Assembly (NCBI GenBank): GCA_010692425.1
Contig: JAAHHJ010000008.1
Span: forward strand, 1 to 64,000
Reading direction: 5' to 3'
Origin: Symploca sp. SIO3C6
Lineage (GTDB): Bacteria; Cyanobacteriota; Cyanobacteriia; Cyanobacteriales; Coleofasciculaceae
Length of the DNA stretch: 64,000 bases
The notes beneath the pieces are model-generated. The model ran no database searches. It was given only the letters and a program-made list of their open reading frames with translations, and was not told where the DNA came from. A program made the translations under genes and the position numbers. Positions 46,285-54,462 of this stretch are shown piece after piece. Position 1 is the first letter of the stretch. Each line of letters opens with the position of its first letter.

Positions 46285-46308
46285 TAAAGTCTTTATTTTT
46301 GGACTTTA
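46285..46308. terminator. Possible bidirectional terminator
   Basis: A 7-bp stem TAAAGTC/GACTTTA with a T-rich loop lies between the convergent TPS-TPR-CHAT and xisI genes. The stem is AT-rich and weak, so this is tentative. Confidence 0.35.
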
Positions 46309-46338
46309 TTAGTACATGTGTACGTGGAAACTTCAGTT

Positions 46339-46677
46339 TTAAGAAACAGCAAAATCAGTAATTTTTCGTCGTTCAGGTGTTTTATAGGCAAGTACGATTT
46401 GCTTGGGAGATATGCCTAAGTTGACAAGTTCATTGGCAATGCCTTCTTCTGTGCCGTCTTGTTGTATCCAAATTTTTTGATCAATGATGTCGATATGAAT
46501 AAGGGTTCCATAAATGCGTCTGCTGCTATGCCAACCTATTTCTATTAGTAGGTAATGGTTTTGGGTTTCATCTATGACTAATTGGCTTCCGCTTTCGGGA
46601 TCCTTGCCGAGAAATTCGACATAGTCTTGTAAGACTTTGACAATAGCTTGTTTAAGATCAATATTTAAGATATCCAT
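46339..46677 (-). CDS. xisI: XisI family protein
   Basis: A 112-residue XisI (fdxN-element excision controlling factor). Seen: the family pattern with VKVLQDYVEFLG, LLIEIGWHSSRRIYGTLIHIDI, KIWIQQDGTEEGIANELV and LGISPKQIVLAYKTPERRK near the end. In Anabaena, XisH and XisI are needed for excision of the fdxN element by XisF, but homologues are widespread, often in many copies, in cyanobacteria with no such element. It overlaps the end of xisH by 13 bases, so translation is coupled. No XisF recombinase is nearby. Confidence 0.95.
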   Translation of the reverse strand: MDILNIDLKQAIVKVLQDYVEFLGKDPESGSQLVIDETQNHYLLIEIGWHSSRRIYGTLIHIDIIDQKIWIQQDGTEEGIANELVNLGISPKQIVLAYKTPERRKITDFAVS

Positions 46678-47084
46678 TTGATAATTACCTCTTCAGTAGG
46701 ATTAAAACTAAAAAGACGTAGTATTCGATCTTCTATTAATACTGTTCCAGCCTCTTCTTCAAAAACCGATTGACGTACTTCTTCCGGAACCGCTAGATAT
46801 AATTTTCGGTCAGGTTCATAGCGATTTAAAATATGTTCGTATAAAACAAATTGACCAAGAGCTTCTTCTAGATCTCTGATTTCTGAGGCACTACGAAAGC
46901 TTTTGACTTCAATTGCAATTTTTTCGAGTCCTTTTTCCGCAGCAATCAGACGTTGTGCACCTAGATCGACAAATAAATTTTTGCCCCGTGCCAGTTTGAG
47001 GCGATATGGATCGTGGGTAATTGTCCATCCATCTTTTTGAATAGCAGCTTTGACAGTATCATGGTAATAATCACGAGCTGGCAT
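46665..47084 (-). CDS. xisH: XisH family protein, PD-(D/E)XK nuclease-like
   Basis: A 139-residue XisH when started at the ATG at 47084 (MPARDYYHDTV, the usual family N-terminus); a longer frame reaches 47192 but adds 36 residues that do not look like the family. Seen: Asp40 in FVDLGAQR, then Glu59-x-Lys61 in IAIEVKSF, the arrangement of the PD-(D/E)XK restriction-nuclease fold, and a conserved Gln in LGQFVLYE. The family is held to be endonuclease-like, but its real substrate is not known. It overlaps xisI and is divergent from the reductase gene. Confidence 0.95.
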   Translation of the reverse strand: MPARDYYHDTVKAAIQKDGWTITHDPYRLKLARGKNLFVDLGAQRLIAAEKGLEKIAIEVKSFRSASEIRDLEEALGQFVLYEHILNRYEPDRKLYLAVPEEVRQSVFEEEAGTVLIEDRILRLFSFNPTEEVIIKWIS

Positions 47085-47251
47085 TATGACAGTTATCCTC
47101 GGAAGACTCTTTGGGGTAGGAGTAGAACAGTTTATCAAGATTAAGCTACCTTGAAAAAGATACAAAACTCTATACTTTTGAAGTGTCACCAACAGGTTTA
47201 GAATAAGTGAGAACTTGCATTTGAGACTTAGAGAAAAACCAAGATTTTAAG

Positions 47252-48193
47252 ATGGGATATAGCTACGCTGTTTTGGGGACAGGTGCTGTAGGAGGATTTT
47301 ATGGTGCTCGCTTACAACAAGCCGGTTTTGAGGTACATTTTTTACTGCGGAGCGATTATGCCCACGTGCGCGAATTTGGCCTCAAGGTGAAATCTATCGA
47401 TGGAGACTTTAATTTACCGCAAGTTAATGCTTATAACAGCGTAGAAATGATGCCTTCGTGTGATGTTGTTCTCCTGTCACTCAAGGCTACACACAATTAT
47501 CTCTTACCCCAGCTAATCCCACCTCTACTCAAACCAGACGGCATTGTCTTGGTACTGCAAAATGGATTGTATGTTGAAGAACAAGTTGCCTCCGTTGCCA
47601 AGATTCGACATATTATCGCTGGACTGTGCTTTGTTTGCTCTAATAAAATTGCTCCTGGAGAGATTAATCACCTGCATTATGGTAAAATTACCTTAATTGA
47701 ATACGCTCCTGGATATCGCCGTTGCGGTGTCACCACACGAATGGAGCAGATTGCCAAAGACTTTACAAGCGCAGGAATTGCCATCGCCTTTGCTGAGGAC
47801 TTACTATTGGAACGCTGGCAGAAATTACTCTGGAATATTCCCTTCAACGGCTTATCAGTAGTCCTCAATGCCAACACACAGGAAATGTTGGCATCTCCTG
47901 AAATCCGCCAGTTAGTGCTGGAACTCATGCAAGAGGTAGCGACAGCAGCAACAGCCTGTGGTCTCATCATTCCTAAAGACTTATTTTATGAAAGGATAAA
48001 ACTTACAGAAAAGATGAAATCCTATCGCCCTAGCATGAAAATCGACTATGAAAATCACCGCTCTCTAGAGGTTGAAGCTATCTTCGGTGCACCTTTACGC
48101 ATTGCTAATAAAGTTGGGATCCATCTGCCGCGCATTGCTATGCTCTATCGCCAGTTGCAATTTCTGGATGCGCAAAATACTTTACTTCATTAG
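47252..48193 (+). CDS. Putative 2-dehydropantoate 2-reductase
   Basis: A 313-residue NADP-dependent reductase of the ketopantoate-reductase (PanE/ApbA) family. Seen: the dinucleotide-binding AVLGTGAVGGFYGARLQQAG at the N-terminus, the domain junction LLSLKATHNYLLPQLI with the conserved Lys-Ala-Thr, LVLQNGLYVEE, the catalytic-type lysine in ERWQKLLWNIPFNGLS, and SMKIDYENHRSLEVEAIFG near the end. It would reduce ketopantoate to pantoate for coenzyme A, or another 2-oxo acid; family members with other roles exist, so panE is not assigned. Divergent from xisH; followed by phosphoketolase after 214 bases. Confidence 0.88.
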   Translation: MGYSYAVLGTGAVGGFYGARLQQAGFEVHFLLRSDYAHVREFGLKVKSIDGDFNLPQVNAYNSVEMMPSCDVVLLSLKATHNYLLPQLIPPLLKPDGIVLVLQNGLYVEEQVASVAKIRHIIAGLCFVCSNKIAPGEINHLHYGKITLIEYAPGYRRCGVTTRMEQIAKDFTSAGIAIAFAEDLLLERWQKLLWNIPFNGLSVVLNANTQEMLASPEIRQLVLELMQEVATAATACGLIIPKDLFYERIKLTEKMKSYRPSMKIDYENHRSLEVEAIFGAPLRIANKVGIHLPRIAMLYRQLQFLDAQNTLLH

Positions 48194-48407
48194 TCTCGTA
48201 AGCTTCCTACACTTCTTTTAAGTTAAGTGTGGGCTGAACCAGATACCCCTACCATTGAGTAACCTTGAAATATTTTTATAATACTATCAATAAGAAATTT
48301 CACTGCTGTCATAACCCCTATTTACCCTTACATTCATTCAGCAGTAAGCCCATGACTTGTAGGATTAATTTAATACTCTGGAATAATTAGAAGAGGTCTT
48401 TAAGACT

Positions 48408-50606
48408 ATGACAGTTGCTAGTGGAGTTCCGACTTTTTGTCAAGGGATTCAATATTTTGGCAAGACTCTACCTGGTTTTGATAAATATGCTCAAGAACCA
48501 GCCATTGCAACAGGACAAAAAGCGATCGCTTCTCCGATAGAGCCAGCTGCTGTCTTCCAAACTTTACTTGCTGCTGATGCCCTACGTTACCTAACCTTGC
48601 AAGTGACAGCCAGCAAGGCTTCTGGACATCCAGGAGGGTTTGCTAGTATTGCCGAAGGTATCGCTTCCCTAGTAATGCTGGGCTATAAGAACATTATCAC
48701 GGAAGTGGGACATCATGCCCCTGGATTCTATAGCAACATGTTTCTTGACCGTTCCCTAGAGGATATGGGCATTGAGACAGTAGAGCAAATGCGGGAACGT
48801 TTCCGGGAAATGCACGGACTTCTAGGGCACCTTTCTGGTCAAATTCCTGGACTTCTCAATCCTGCTGGGCCTTTAGGACAAGGGCAACATTTTGCTATGG
48901 CTGGAGCAAAGCTGCACCCAGGGCAACTTTTCCCTGTAACTATTGGTGATGGTGGTTTGGGCGAGCCCTATGTGATGAGCAGCATGGCTCACTTCCACAC
49001 CGCCTATCCAGAAGTTACTAATTTCCTACCTATCCTAGTTTGGAATGGTTATTCCCAGGAACACCATAGTATGGTGTCTACTAAGCCCAATCAGGAGATG
49101 ATGGAATACTGGGAGGGCAATGGTTTCCAAGAAATTATCTTAGTTAACGCCAAAGACTATGATGATGCTAACCAAGCTGGTGATTATGTTGATAGCACCG
49201 AGTGTTCTTTGGAAAAACGCCTAGAATTTACCGCATCAGTTCTAGAAGCCACAGATAAAGCCGCTAAATCTGCTCTGGGGGGCAAGCTAACAGTATTAAT
49301 TATCAAACAGTTGAAAGGGGCAGGGGTGCATGCGCGGGGAGCAAAATCCCACAACCTCTATGCTCACCATACCCTAGACAACGAAGAAATCGTGATCGCC
49401 CTGAAAACTCGTGCCTTAGCACCAGCGGCTTGGGAGATAGTGCGGACAAACTTTGAGAGGGCGGCTGGTGGCCCTGCATCCCATCAGGTGGTGACGGAAG
49501 CAGAATTACCTCTGCCGGATTTGGGTGAGTTGCCCTTAGAGGAATTTACAGTTAAGGGTGAAAAGAAAGTCGCAACTACAGCTATGGGTAGTTTAGTTGC
49601 CCATGTGGGACAAAAAGACCCCAATTTTATTATTTCCAATGCTGACGGTAATGCGGCTTCTGGAATTAATAATATTAATATTGCCCTTAAAATCGTTCAC
49701 CCCACTGTGGATGAACTCTATTTCCAAGGACCACAGGGACAAGTTTACGAACCCTTGAGTGAGGATGCTTGTGCTGGTTTAGCAGCTAGTTTAGCATTGT
49801 TTGGTGCGCGTACTCTCTGGTGTTCCTATGAATCCTTTGCAATTAACGGCTTACCGATTTGGCAGACAGTAACCCAAGCAATGGCAGAATTACGCCGTCC
49901 TACTCCTTCTACGGTTACACTATTTACGGCTGGGGCTTTGGAACAAGGGCGTAACGGCTGGACTCACCAGCGTCCTGAAATTGAAAATTACTTTGCCGCG
50001 ATGATGCGCAATGGTAGTATTTTCCCTCTTTTCCCCGCTGATGCCAATAGTATCCAGGCTTGTTATGAGTGGGCGCTAACAACTAAGAATAAGGGAATTA
50101 CCATTACTGCTAGTAAGTCACCTTTGCCAGTGCGCACAACTTTTGAGCAAACTAGGCAAGCATTGAAAGATGGCGGTGTAGTTTTGCATGAAACTGAAGG
50201 TAGCAAGAAGGTTGTATTTGCAGTAATTGGAGATATGACTCTGATTCCGGTATTTGATGCAGCTATCCATCTCGAAGATGAAGGTATCGGTGTGCGTATT
50301 GTCTCGGTAATTAGTCCTCGGCGCTTATATCGTCCTAATGATGTTGCTTGGGAAAGTTGCACTCAAGCTGATAGTCACTTCTTAGATGATGACGGATTTG
50401 AAAAGCTGTTGGGCGGCGATGCTTTGATTGGTGTAACTGGTGGTGCTAGTGCCATGCTAGAACCAATTATGTTGCGCAGTAATTGTAAGCGGGATACTTT
50501 TGCCTGGAAGCGTGGTGAAACCGCTGCTAGTGCTGGTCAAATTATGGCTTTTAATGGTTTGACGGCTGAAGCTTTAGCAAAACGGGCAACTGAGCTAGTT
50601 GGTTAA
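48408..50606 (+). CDS. Divergent phosphoketolase-family ThDP enzyme
   Basis: A 732-residue thiamine-diphosphate enzyme. Seen: the ThDP motif starting IGDGGLGEP and ending near LPILVWN, the middle-domain motifs SEDACAGL and TLWCSYESF matching phosphoketolases, EQGRNGWTHQRPEI in place of QDHNGFSHQDPG, and FPLFPADANSI. Phosphoketolases split xylulose 5-phosphate or fructose 6-phosphate with phosphate to give acetyl phosphate. Two first-domain motifs differ: the usual GPGHGGP is replaced by GHHAPGF and the HEGGELGY-type loop by NPAGPLGQG. It belongs to a cyanobacterial subgroup shorter than classical enzymes (about 790-800 residues), so transketolase-like activity is a real alternative. An IS605-like hairpin follows. 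Confidence 0.78.
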   Translation: MTVASGVPTFCQGIQYFGKTLPGFDKYAQEPAIATGQKAIASPIEPAAVFQTLLAADALRYLTLQVTASKASGHPGGFASIAEGIASLVMLGYKNIITEVGHHAPGFYSNMFLDRSLEDMGIETVEQMRERFREMHGLLGHLSGQIPGLLNPAGPLGQGQHFAMAGAKLHPGQLFPVTIGDGGLGEPYVMSSMAHFHTAYPEVTNFLPILVWNGYSQEHHSMVSTKPNQEMMEYWEGNGFQEIILVNAKDYDDANQAGDYVDSTECSLEKRLEFTASVLEATDKAAKSALGGKLTVLIIKQLKGAGVHARGAKSHNLYAHHTLDNEEIVIALKTRALAPAAWEIVRTNFERAAGGPASHQVVTEAELPLPDLGELPLEEFTVKGEKKVATTAMGSLVAHVGQKDPNFIISNADGNAASGINNINIALKIVHPTVDELYFQGPQGQVYEPLSEDACAGLAASLALFGARTLWCSYESFAINGLPIWQTVTQAMAELRRPTPSTVTLFTAGALEQGRNGWTHQRPEIENYFAAMMRNGSIFPLFPADANSIQACYEWALTTKNKGITITASKSPLPVRTTFEQTRQALKDGGVVLHETEGSKKVVFAVIGDMTLIPVFDAAIHLEDEGIGVRIVSVISPRRLYRPNDVAWESCTQADSHFLDDDGFEKLLGGDALIGVTGGASAMLEPIMLRSNCKRDTFAWKRGETAASAGQIMAFNGLTAEALAKRATELVG

Positions 50607-50631
50607 GCTAACAAGCATCTAAATTTGCACC

Positions 50632-50692
50632 AGTGACATCCTCCCCCGGTAAATCTGCATATTATACCGGGGGCTTCCGAAGAATAAAAATC
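50632..50692. mobile_element. IS200/IS605-like end hairpin or terminator
   Basis: GTGACATCCTC precedes a 9-bp stem CCCCCGGTA/TACCGGGGG (50643-50651 and 50665-50673), then GCTTCCGAAGAATAA. The layout GACATCCTCCC-hairpin-GCTTCC resembles right ends of IS200/IS605 elements, of which no transposase or TnpB gene remains here. Because it lies 37 bases after the phosphoketolase stop, it may now act as its terminator. Confidence 0.5.
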
Positions 50693-51791
50693 ATCTGTTT
50701 ATGGTCAGATATAGCAGTGCGCTCTGGTCTACTTACAGTACAAATGTTCTAAACCTTTACCCATCAAGGCTCTATTTATGATTTGTAAACACACCAGCGC
50801 GCAGCGCCATAGTTGTGGGATGGGTGTCTTGCCCGTCACCTGCCCAGGGTAAGGAAGAGAAAGTGTGGGAGGAAACGAAGGTTTGGGGAAATAAAGAGGA
50901 AACAATGCATAGCACAATCCTCCCTCCCTTGCCACCTTCCCTCTCTATCTTTGCGATGTGCTAAATTAATGTGCTATCTTAGGAAATGGTAAAGCTAGCT
51001 AAAATCTTTGCACTGTAGGCTGATAGGGTGTTCGCTTAGTCACTCAAAGGCATCATCTACTTTGGTAAATGTGTACATAAGTAATTTGAATCATAATTCA
51101 ATAGGCTAACATCAATCTGGGGAACGTCTCTAGACAGCACAGGATAGTCAAGGAGAGAAACTCTAAGATATCTATAAGTTCAAGCTTAGGAGCTTTTTAT
51201 AAGTGAGTCAGACACTCAAACTGTCTGTACTCAATTATGTGTCTAATACCATAAATACCTAGATAAATTACAACTGCAATACTTACTTGCCAGATTTTTT
51301 ACACTATCAGGGCTCTTACTAGGTAGGTATGTGAGTAAGAATTTACTTCCCAAGACTAATTGGGAAGAAGTTTTGTGTAGCGCCCATCAGGAATTAACGT
51401 TAATCAAAAAATCAATGTTTGCAATTTCCGGAAACTTGAAATTTACTCAGAAACAAGAAACTGAGGATTATTGCCAATTACTAGGATGCAAGAAGTAAGA
51501 TATAAGAAGTAAAAAGTCAGAGAAACAAATAAAGATGGGCTGACTGTTTCCAGCATTTAGATTTTCATCTCGATCATCTAGACTTCATCTACAACCATTG
51601 GTATTTTCATCTCTTGGAAAGATTACTATCTCCTGTTTCCTTCTTTATTCACCAACTATTAAGGCTAAAAATTAACATTTATCGACAATAATGTTGACTT
51701 CGTCAGTTTTAGTTTATGACAATTTACTATTTGATGCCATAGGTGTAAATATGGTCTCCTATCCTCTACCTCTTGCCTCTAAATGAAGTTT

Positions 51792-51821
51792 TTGTACTTC
51801 ACCCATATTGAAACAGCTATA
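51792..51821. repeat. Dispersed repeat, copy B (inverted)
   Basis: TTGTACTTCACCC followed by AGCTATA; its reverse complement matches 30496-30525. It ends 13 bases before the pixG start codon, so this element forms the 5' leader of the cluster's first gene. Confidence 0.6.
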
Positions 51822-51824
51822 GAT

Positions 51825-51830
51825 GAGGTG
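51825..51830 (+). promoter_or_regulatory. Shine-Dalgarno site favouring the second pixG start
   Basis: GAGGTG lies 4 bases before the ATG at 51835, while the ATG at 51823 overlaps the dispersed repeat and has no such site. Confidence 0.5.
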
Positions 51831-51834
51831 CCAA

Positions 51835-53088
51835 ATGATATCTAACAAAATATACAGTACAGAAGAACTTGCAAAAACCATTCATACTTGCAGTCAAGAG
51901 CAATTTACAGGTCTTTTGTTAATCGAAAAACTCCAAGGACAACGGTGGAATTTGTATTTCCACCAGGGTGCTTTAATGGCAGGTTCTAGCAAAGAATATG
52001 CCGCTCGTCGCTGGTGTAGACAACTCTATAAACACTATCCACAATTATCATTCGAGGTAGTTTCTTACTGGTCAGAACAGCTTCAGAATGGCAATTACCA
52101 CTTCTTTGCAGAACTCTTGACCAAGGGAACATCTAGGGGTGAGGAAATGGCACCAGTTATTGCTAGCAATACCACAGAAATCCTGTTCGATATCATTCAA
52201 CAGGGGAAGCAACTTTGCCAGAATTCAGTAAACCCCCTCATCTGCAAGCGCATTCTTGAAGATACCATCAACTCAAAATTAATTGTCATGGAAGCCTCCC
52301 AGGCTTGGCAGCAGGCAATCGAGGCTTGGGAGGCTTGGCACAAGGCTGGTTTTGCACATTTTTCGCCCAACTTGGCTCCTGAGATCTCGCAAGTTCAGCA
52401 ACTGAGACAGCATACCTCAGTATCAATCTACAACAATTTAAGTAAATTACTTGATGGAAATCTAAGTTTAAGAGATCTAGCTCTCAAGTTGAAACAGAAT
52501 CCATTGCCCCTAACTCAATCGATTATGCCCTATATCCATAAAGGGTGGATCAATTTAATTGAGGTAGAAGATAGTTGCTTGAACCTGGGTGTCGATACAG
52601 TTACTAGACCTAAACTCAGTATAACTACTAACCCCCAACCAACACCTGCTAATCGAACCGTAAGCAAAACCAAACCTACAACAAATGCACCTTTAATAGC
52701 TTATATCGATGACAGTTCAATTGATAGTCAGAGAATGAATCTTATTCTCACCCAAGCTGGTTATCGGTATCTCAATATTCAGGACTCGGTAATGGCGCTG
52801 CCAACTTTGCTAGAGCAGAAACCGAAGCTAATTTTTTTAGATTTGGTCATGCCCATTGCCAACGGGTATGAGATTTGTGCGCAAATTCGCCGCGTTTCAA
52901 TGTTTAGAGAAACACCTGTAATTATTCTCACCGGTAATGATGGCATTGTAGACAGAGTCCGGGCAAAAATAGTTGGTTCTACGGGTTTTTTGGCAAAGCC
53001 AATTACTCCAGAAAAAGTAATAAAAACTTTACAGGATTATCTATCAGTACAAAAACCTATTTCATCCCGGATAGAAAACACAAGTTGA
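51835..53088 (+). CDS. pixG: PatA/PixG-type response regulator
   Basis: A 417-residue regulator (421 if begun at 51823). Seen: an N-terminal PatA/DUF4388 domain (about 5-115, with QFTGLLLIEKLQGQRWNLYF and the helix after HQGALMAGS), a helical middle (about 120-265), a disordered Thr/Pro linker, and a C-terminal receiver domain (about 285-405) with phospho-acceptor Asp in LIFLDLVMPIANGY and Lys in GFLAKPITP. PixG of Synechocystis and PatA of Anabaena share this layout; in taxis systems PixG is a response regulator acting on type IV pili. It is the first gene of the cluster, 167 bases before pixH, with a heptamer STRR in the gap. Confidence 0.92.
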   Translation: MISNKIYSTEELAKTIHTCSQEQFTGLLLIEKLQGQRWNLYFHQGALMAGSSKEYAARRWCRQLYKHYPQLSFEVVSYWSEQLQNGNYHFFAELLTKGTSRGEEMAPVIASNTTEILFDIIQQGKQLCQNSVNPLICKRILEDTINSKLIVMEASQAWQQAIEAWEAWHKAGFAHFSPNLAPEISQVQQLRQHTSVSIYNNLSKLLDGNLSLRDLALKLKQNPLPLTQSIMPYIHKGWINLIEVEDSCLNLGVDTVTRPKLSITTNPQPTPANRTVSKTKPTTNAPLIAYIDDSSIDSQRMNLILTQAGYRYLNIQDSVMALPTLLEQKPKLIFLDLVMPIANGYEICAQIRRVSMFRETPVIILTGNDGIVDRVRAKIVGSTGFLAKPITPEKVIKTLQDYLSVQKPISSRIENTS

Positions 53089-53159
53089 GCAGTATCTGGA
53101 AAGGTTAATTGTTGGTTGTTCCGAAGAGAATATATACCACAACTGTCGAATATAAACCC

Positions 53160-53248
53160 AATGAACCATGAACCATGAACTATGAACTATGAACTATGAA
53201 CCATAAACCATGAACTATGAACCATAAACCATAAACCATAAACCATAA
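53160..53248. repeat. STRR, ATGAACC/ATGAACT/ATAAACC heptamers
   Basis: About twelve 7-bp units filling the gap between pixG and pixH and ending 8 bases before the pixH ATG, where a ribosome-binding site would be expected. Confidence 0.95.
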
Positions 53249-53255
53249 CTAAGCG

Positions 53256-53627
53256 ATGACTACAGTATTTTTAGTTGAAGATAGCTTGACAGACACAGAG
53301 GTAATGACCAATTACCTCAAACAGGCAGGTCTAATGGTGGTCAGCACCAACAATGGTGATGATGCCCAAAGCCAAATCCAGTCACAAAAACCTGATTTGG
53401 TAATTCTTGATGTGATTTTGCCTGGAAAAAGTGGTTTTGAACTGTGCCATCAACTCAAAACTAATTCCCATACTAAGGCAATCCCAGTGGTAATTTGCTC
53501 AAGTAAAGAAACTGAAGCAGATAAACTTTGGGGTTCAATGTTGGGGGCTGATGCTTATATATCTAAGCCAGTAGACCAACTTCAATTAATGCAAACTATC
53601 AAGCAATTGACTGTTGGTAAATCCTGA
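53256..53627 (+). CDS. pixH: CheY-like response regulator PixH
   Basis: A 123-residue stand-alone receiver. Seen: acidic residues in VFLVEDSLTD, phospho-acceptor Asp53 in LVILDVILPGKSG, Ser/Thr in VICSSKE and Lys in AYISKPVD. No output domain exists, so it acts like CheY, by protein contact or as a phosphate sink for PixL. In Synechocystis PixG and PixH act differently in positive and negative phototaxis. The start has no clear Shine-Dalgarno: an STRR reaches 8 bases before the ATG. pixI follows after 128 bases. Confidence 0.92.
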   Translation: MTTVFLVEDSLTDTEVMTNYLKQAGLMVVSTNNGDDAQSQIQSQKPDLVILDVILPGKSGFELCHQLKTNSHTKAIPVVICSSKETEADKLWGSMLGADAYISKPVDQLQLMQTIKQLTVGKS

Positions 53628-53629
53628 AC

Positions 53630-53663
53630 AGAGGGAGAGGGGGAGAGGGGAGATGGGGAGAGA
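53630..53663. repeat. STRR, GGGGGAGA/GGGGAGAT units
   Basis: About four G-rich octamers in the pixH-pixI gap. Confidence 0.85.
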
Positions 53664-53755
53664 TTTGCAATTGTCCGAAGTTACTTTAAAACCTACACCC
53701 TGCCTCAACCAGTAACCTTTATTAATTTATTAATTATCAATTTCGCAGGTACTTA

Positions 53756-54310
53756 ATGTTGAACTCACTTGATAGTGCCCTCACGACTACTAGTCTTGAT
53801 CCTCTCAGTTTGGAGCCACTACCTCCAGAAACTCGCCAGCGATTGCTTCGCTTTCCTCTTGGTTTGCATGATAGTGCGCTCTTACCCCTAGAGGAAATTG
53901 TGGGAATCATCACCGTGGAACTCAACCAAATTCTACCAGTTCCGGAAGTGCCCGGTTGCGTTTTGGGCATTTGCAATTGGCGGGGAGAAATGCTCTGGCT
54001 TGTGGACTTCAACCATTTAGTTGGTTGTCCTCCTTTATATCAACTCAGAAAAGCTTTAGCACCTCCCTTGGCGATAGTGGTTAAGGTTAATGATCAGCCT
54101 TTGGGCTTAGTGGTGCAGCAAGTTTATGACATCGAGTTGCATGAATTGCAGCACCTACAACCAGCAACTGTAGGTTTATTTCCTTCCCAACTTATACCTT
54201 TTATCCTTGGGATTCTACCAGGAGGCAATGGCCCTGTTTTGAATATTACAGCCATTACTCAGTGTCCCCTCTGGCAAATTCATCGGGGAGAGGAAGAGAG
54301 GGGGAGATAG
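53756..54310 (+). CDS. pixI: CheW-like adaptor PixI
   Basis: A 184-residue CheW-domain protein (about 30-170) coupling receptor and kinase. Seen: LLPLEEIVGIITVELNQILPVPEVPGCVLGICNWRGEMLWLVDF split across the two SH3-like subdomains (motif positions about 42-85), and PLGLVVQQVYDIELH. Its C-terminal residues EEERGR come from a GGGGAGA-type STRR that starts inside the gene at about 54286, so the natural C-terminus has been replaced or extended by repeat sequence. The pixJ gene follows after 152 bases, with the rest of the STRR in the gap. Confidence 0.92.
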   Translation: MLNSLDSALTTTSLDPLSLEPLPPETRQRLLRFPLGLHDSALLPLEEIVGIITVELNQILPVPEVPGCVLGICNWRGEMLWLVDFNHLVGCPPLYQLRKALAPPLAIVVKVNDQPLGLVVQQVYDIELHELQHLQPATVGLFPSQLIPFILGILPGGNGPVLNITAITQCPLWQIHRGEEERGR

Positions 54311-54357
54311 AGAGAGGGGGAGACACGGAGAGGGGGAGACACGGAGAGGGGGAGATG
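54286..54357. repeat. STRR overlapping the 3' end of pixI
   Basis: Units of the GGGGGAGA type, including three GAGGGGGAGACAC-like blocks. The tract begins inside pixI and supplies its last codons and stop. Confidence 0.9.
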
Positions 54358-54462
54358 GTTTTGATAAACTTCCTATCTTCTGCCTTTTTAAAAACTGTCG
54401 AAAGTTTTCTATGCCAGATGCACAACAGCTTACCCAGCTAACGATAACTAGCAAAGTAAATC

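Larger units (their letters stand above)
50607..51834. other. Long intergenic region upstream of the pix cluster
   Basis: About 1.2 kb without a credible gene. It holds the IS605-like hairpin, a TATAGCAGTGCGCTCTGG segment at 50709-50726 similar to MITE-like ends, a GTGGGATGGGTGTCTTGCCC segment near 50815, and the dispersed repeat end at 51792-51821. The AT-rich part after about 50980 should contain the cluster promoter; I cannot place it. Confidence 0.6.

Noticed and set aside
46665-47192. XisH of 175 residues
   Set aside because: The extra 36 residues are not part of the family; MPARDYYHDTV at 47084 is the usual N-terminus.
47085-47251. fdxN-element recombination site near xisHI
   Set aside because: I see no paired direct repeats or recombinase gene that would define an excisable element.
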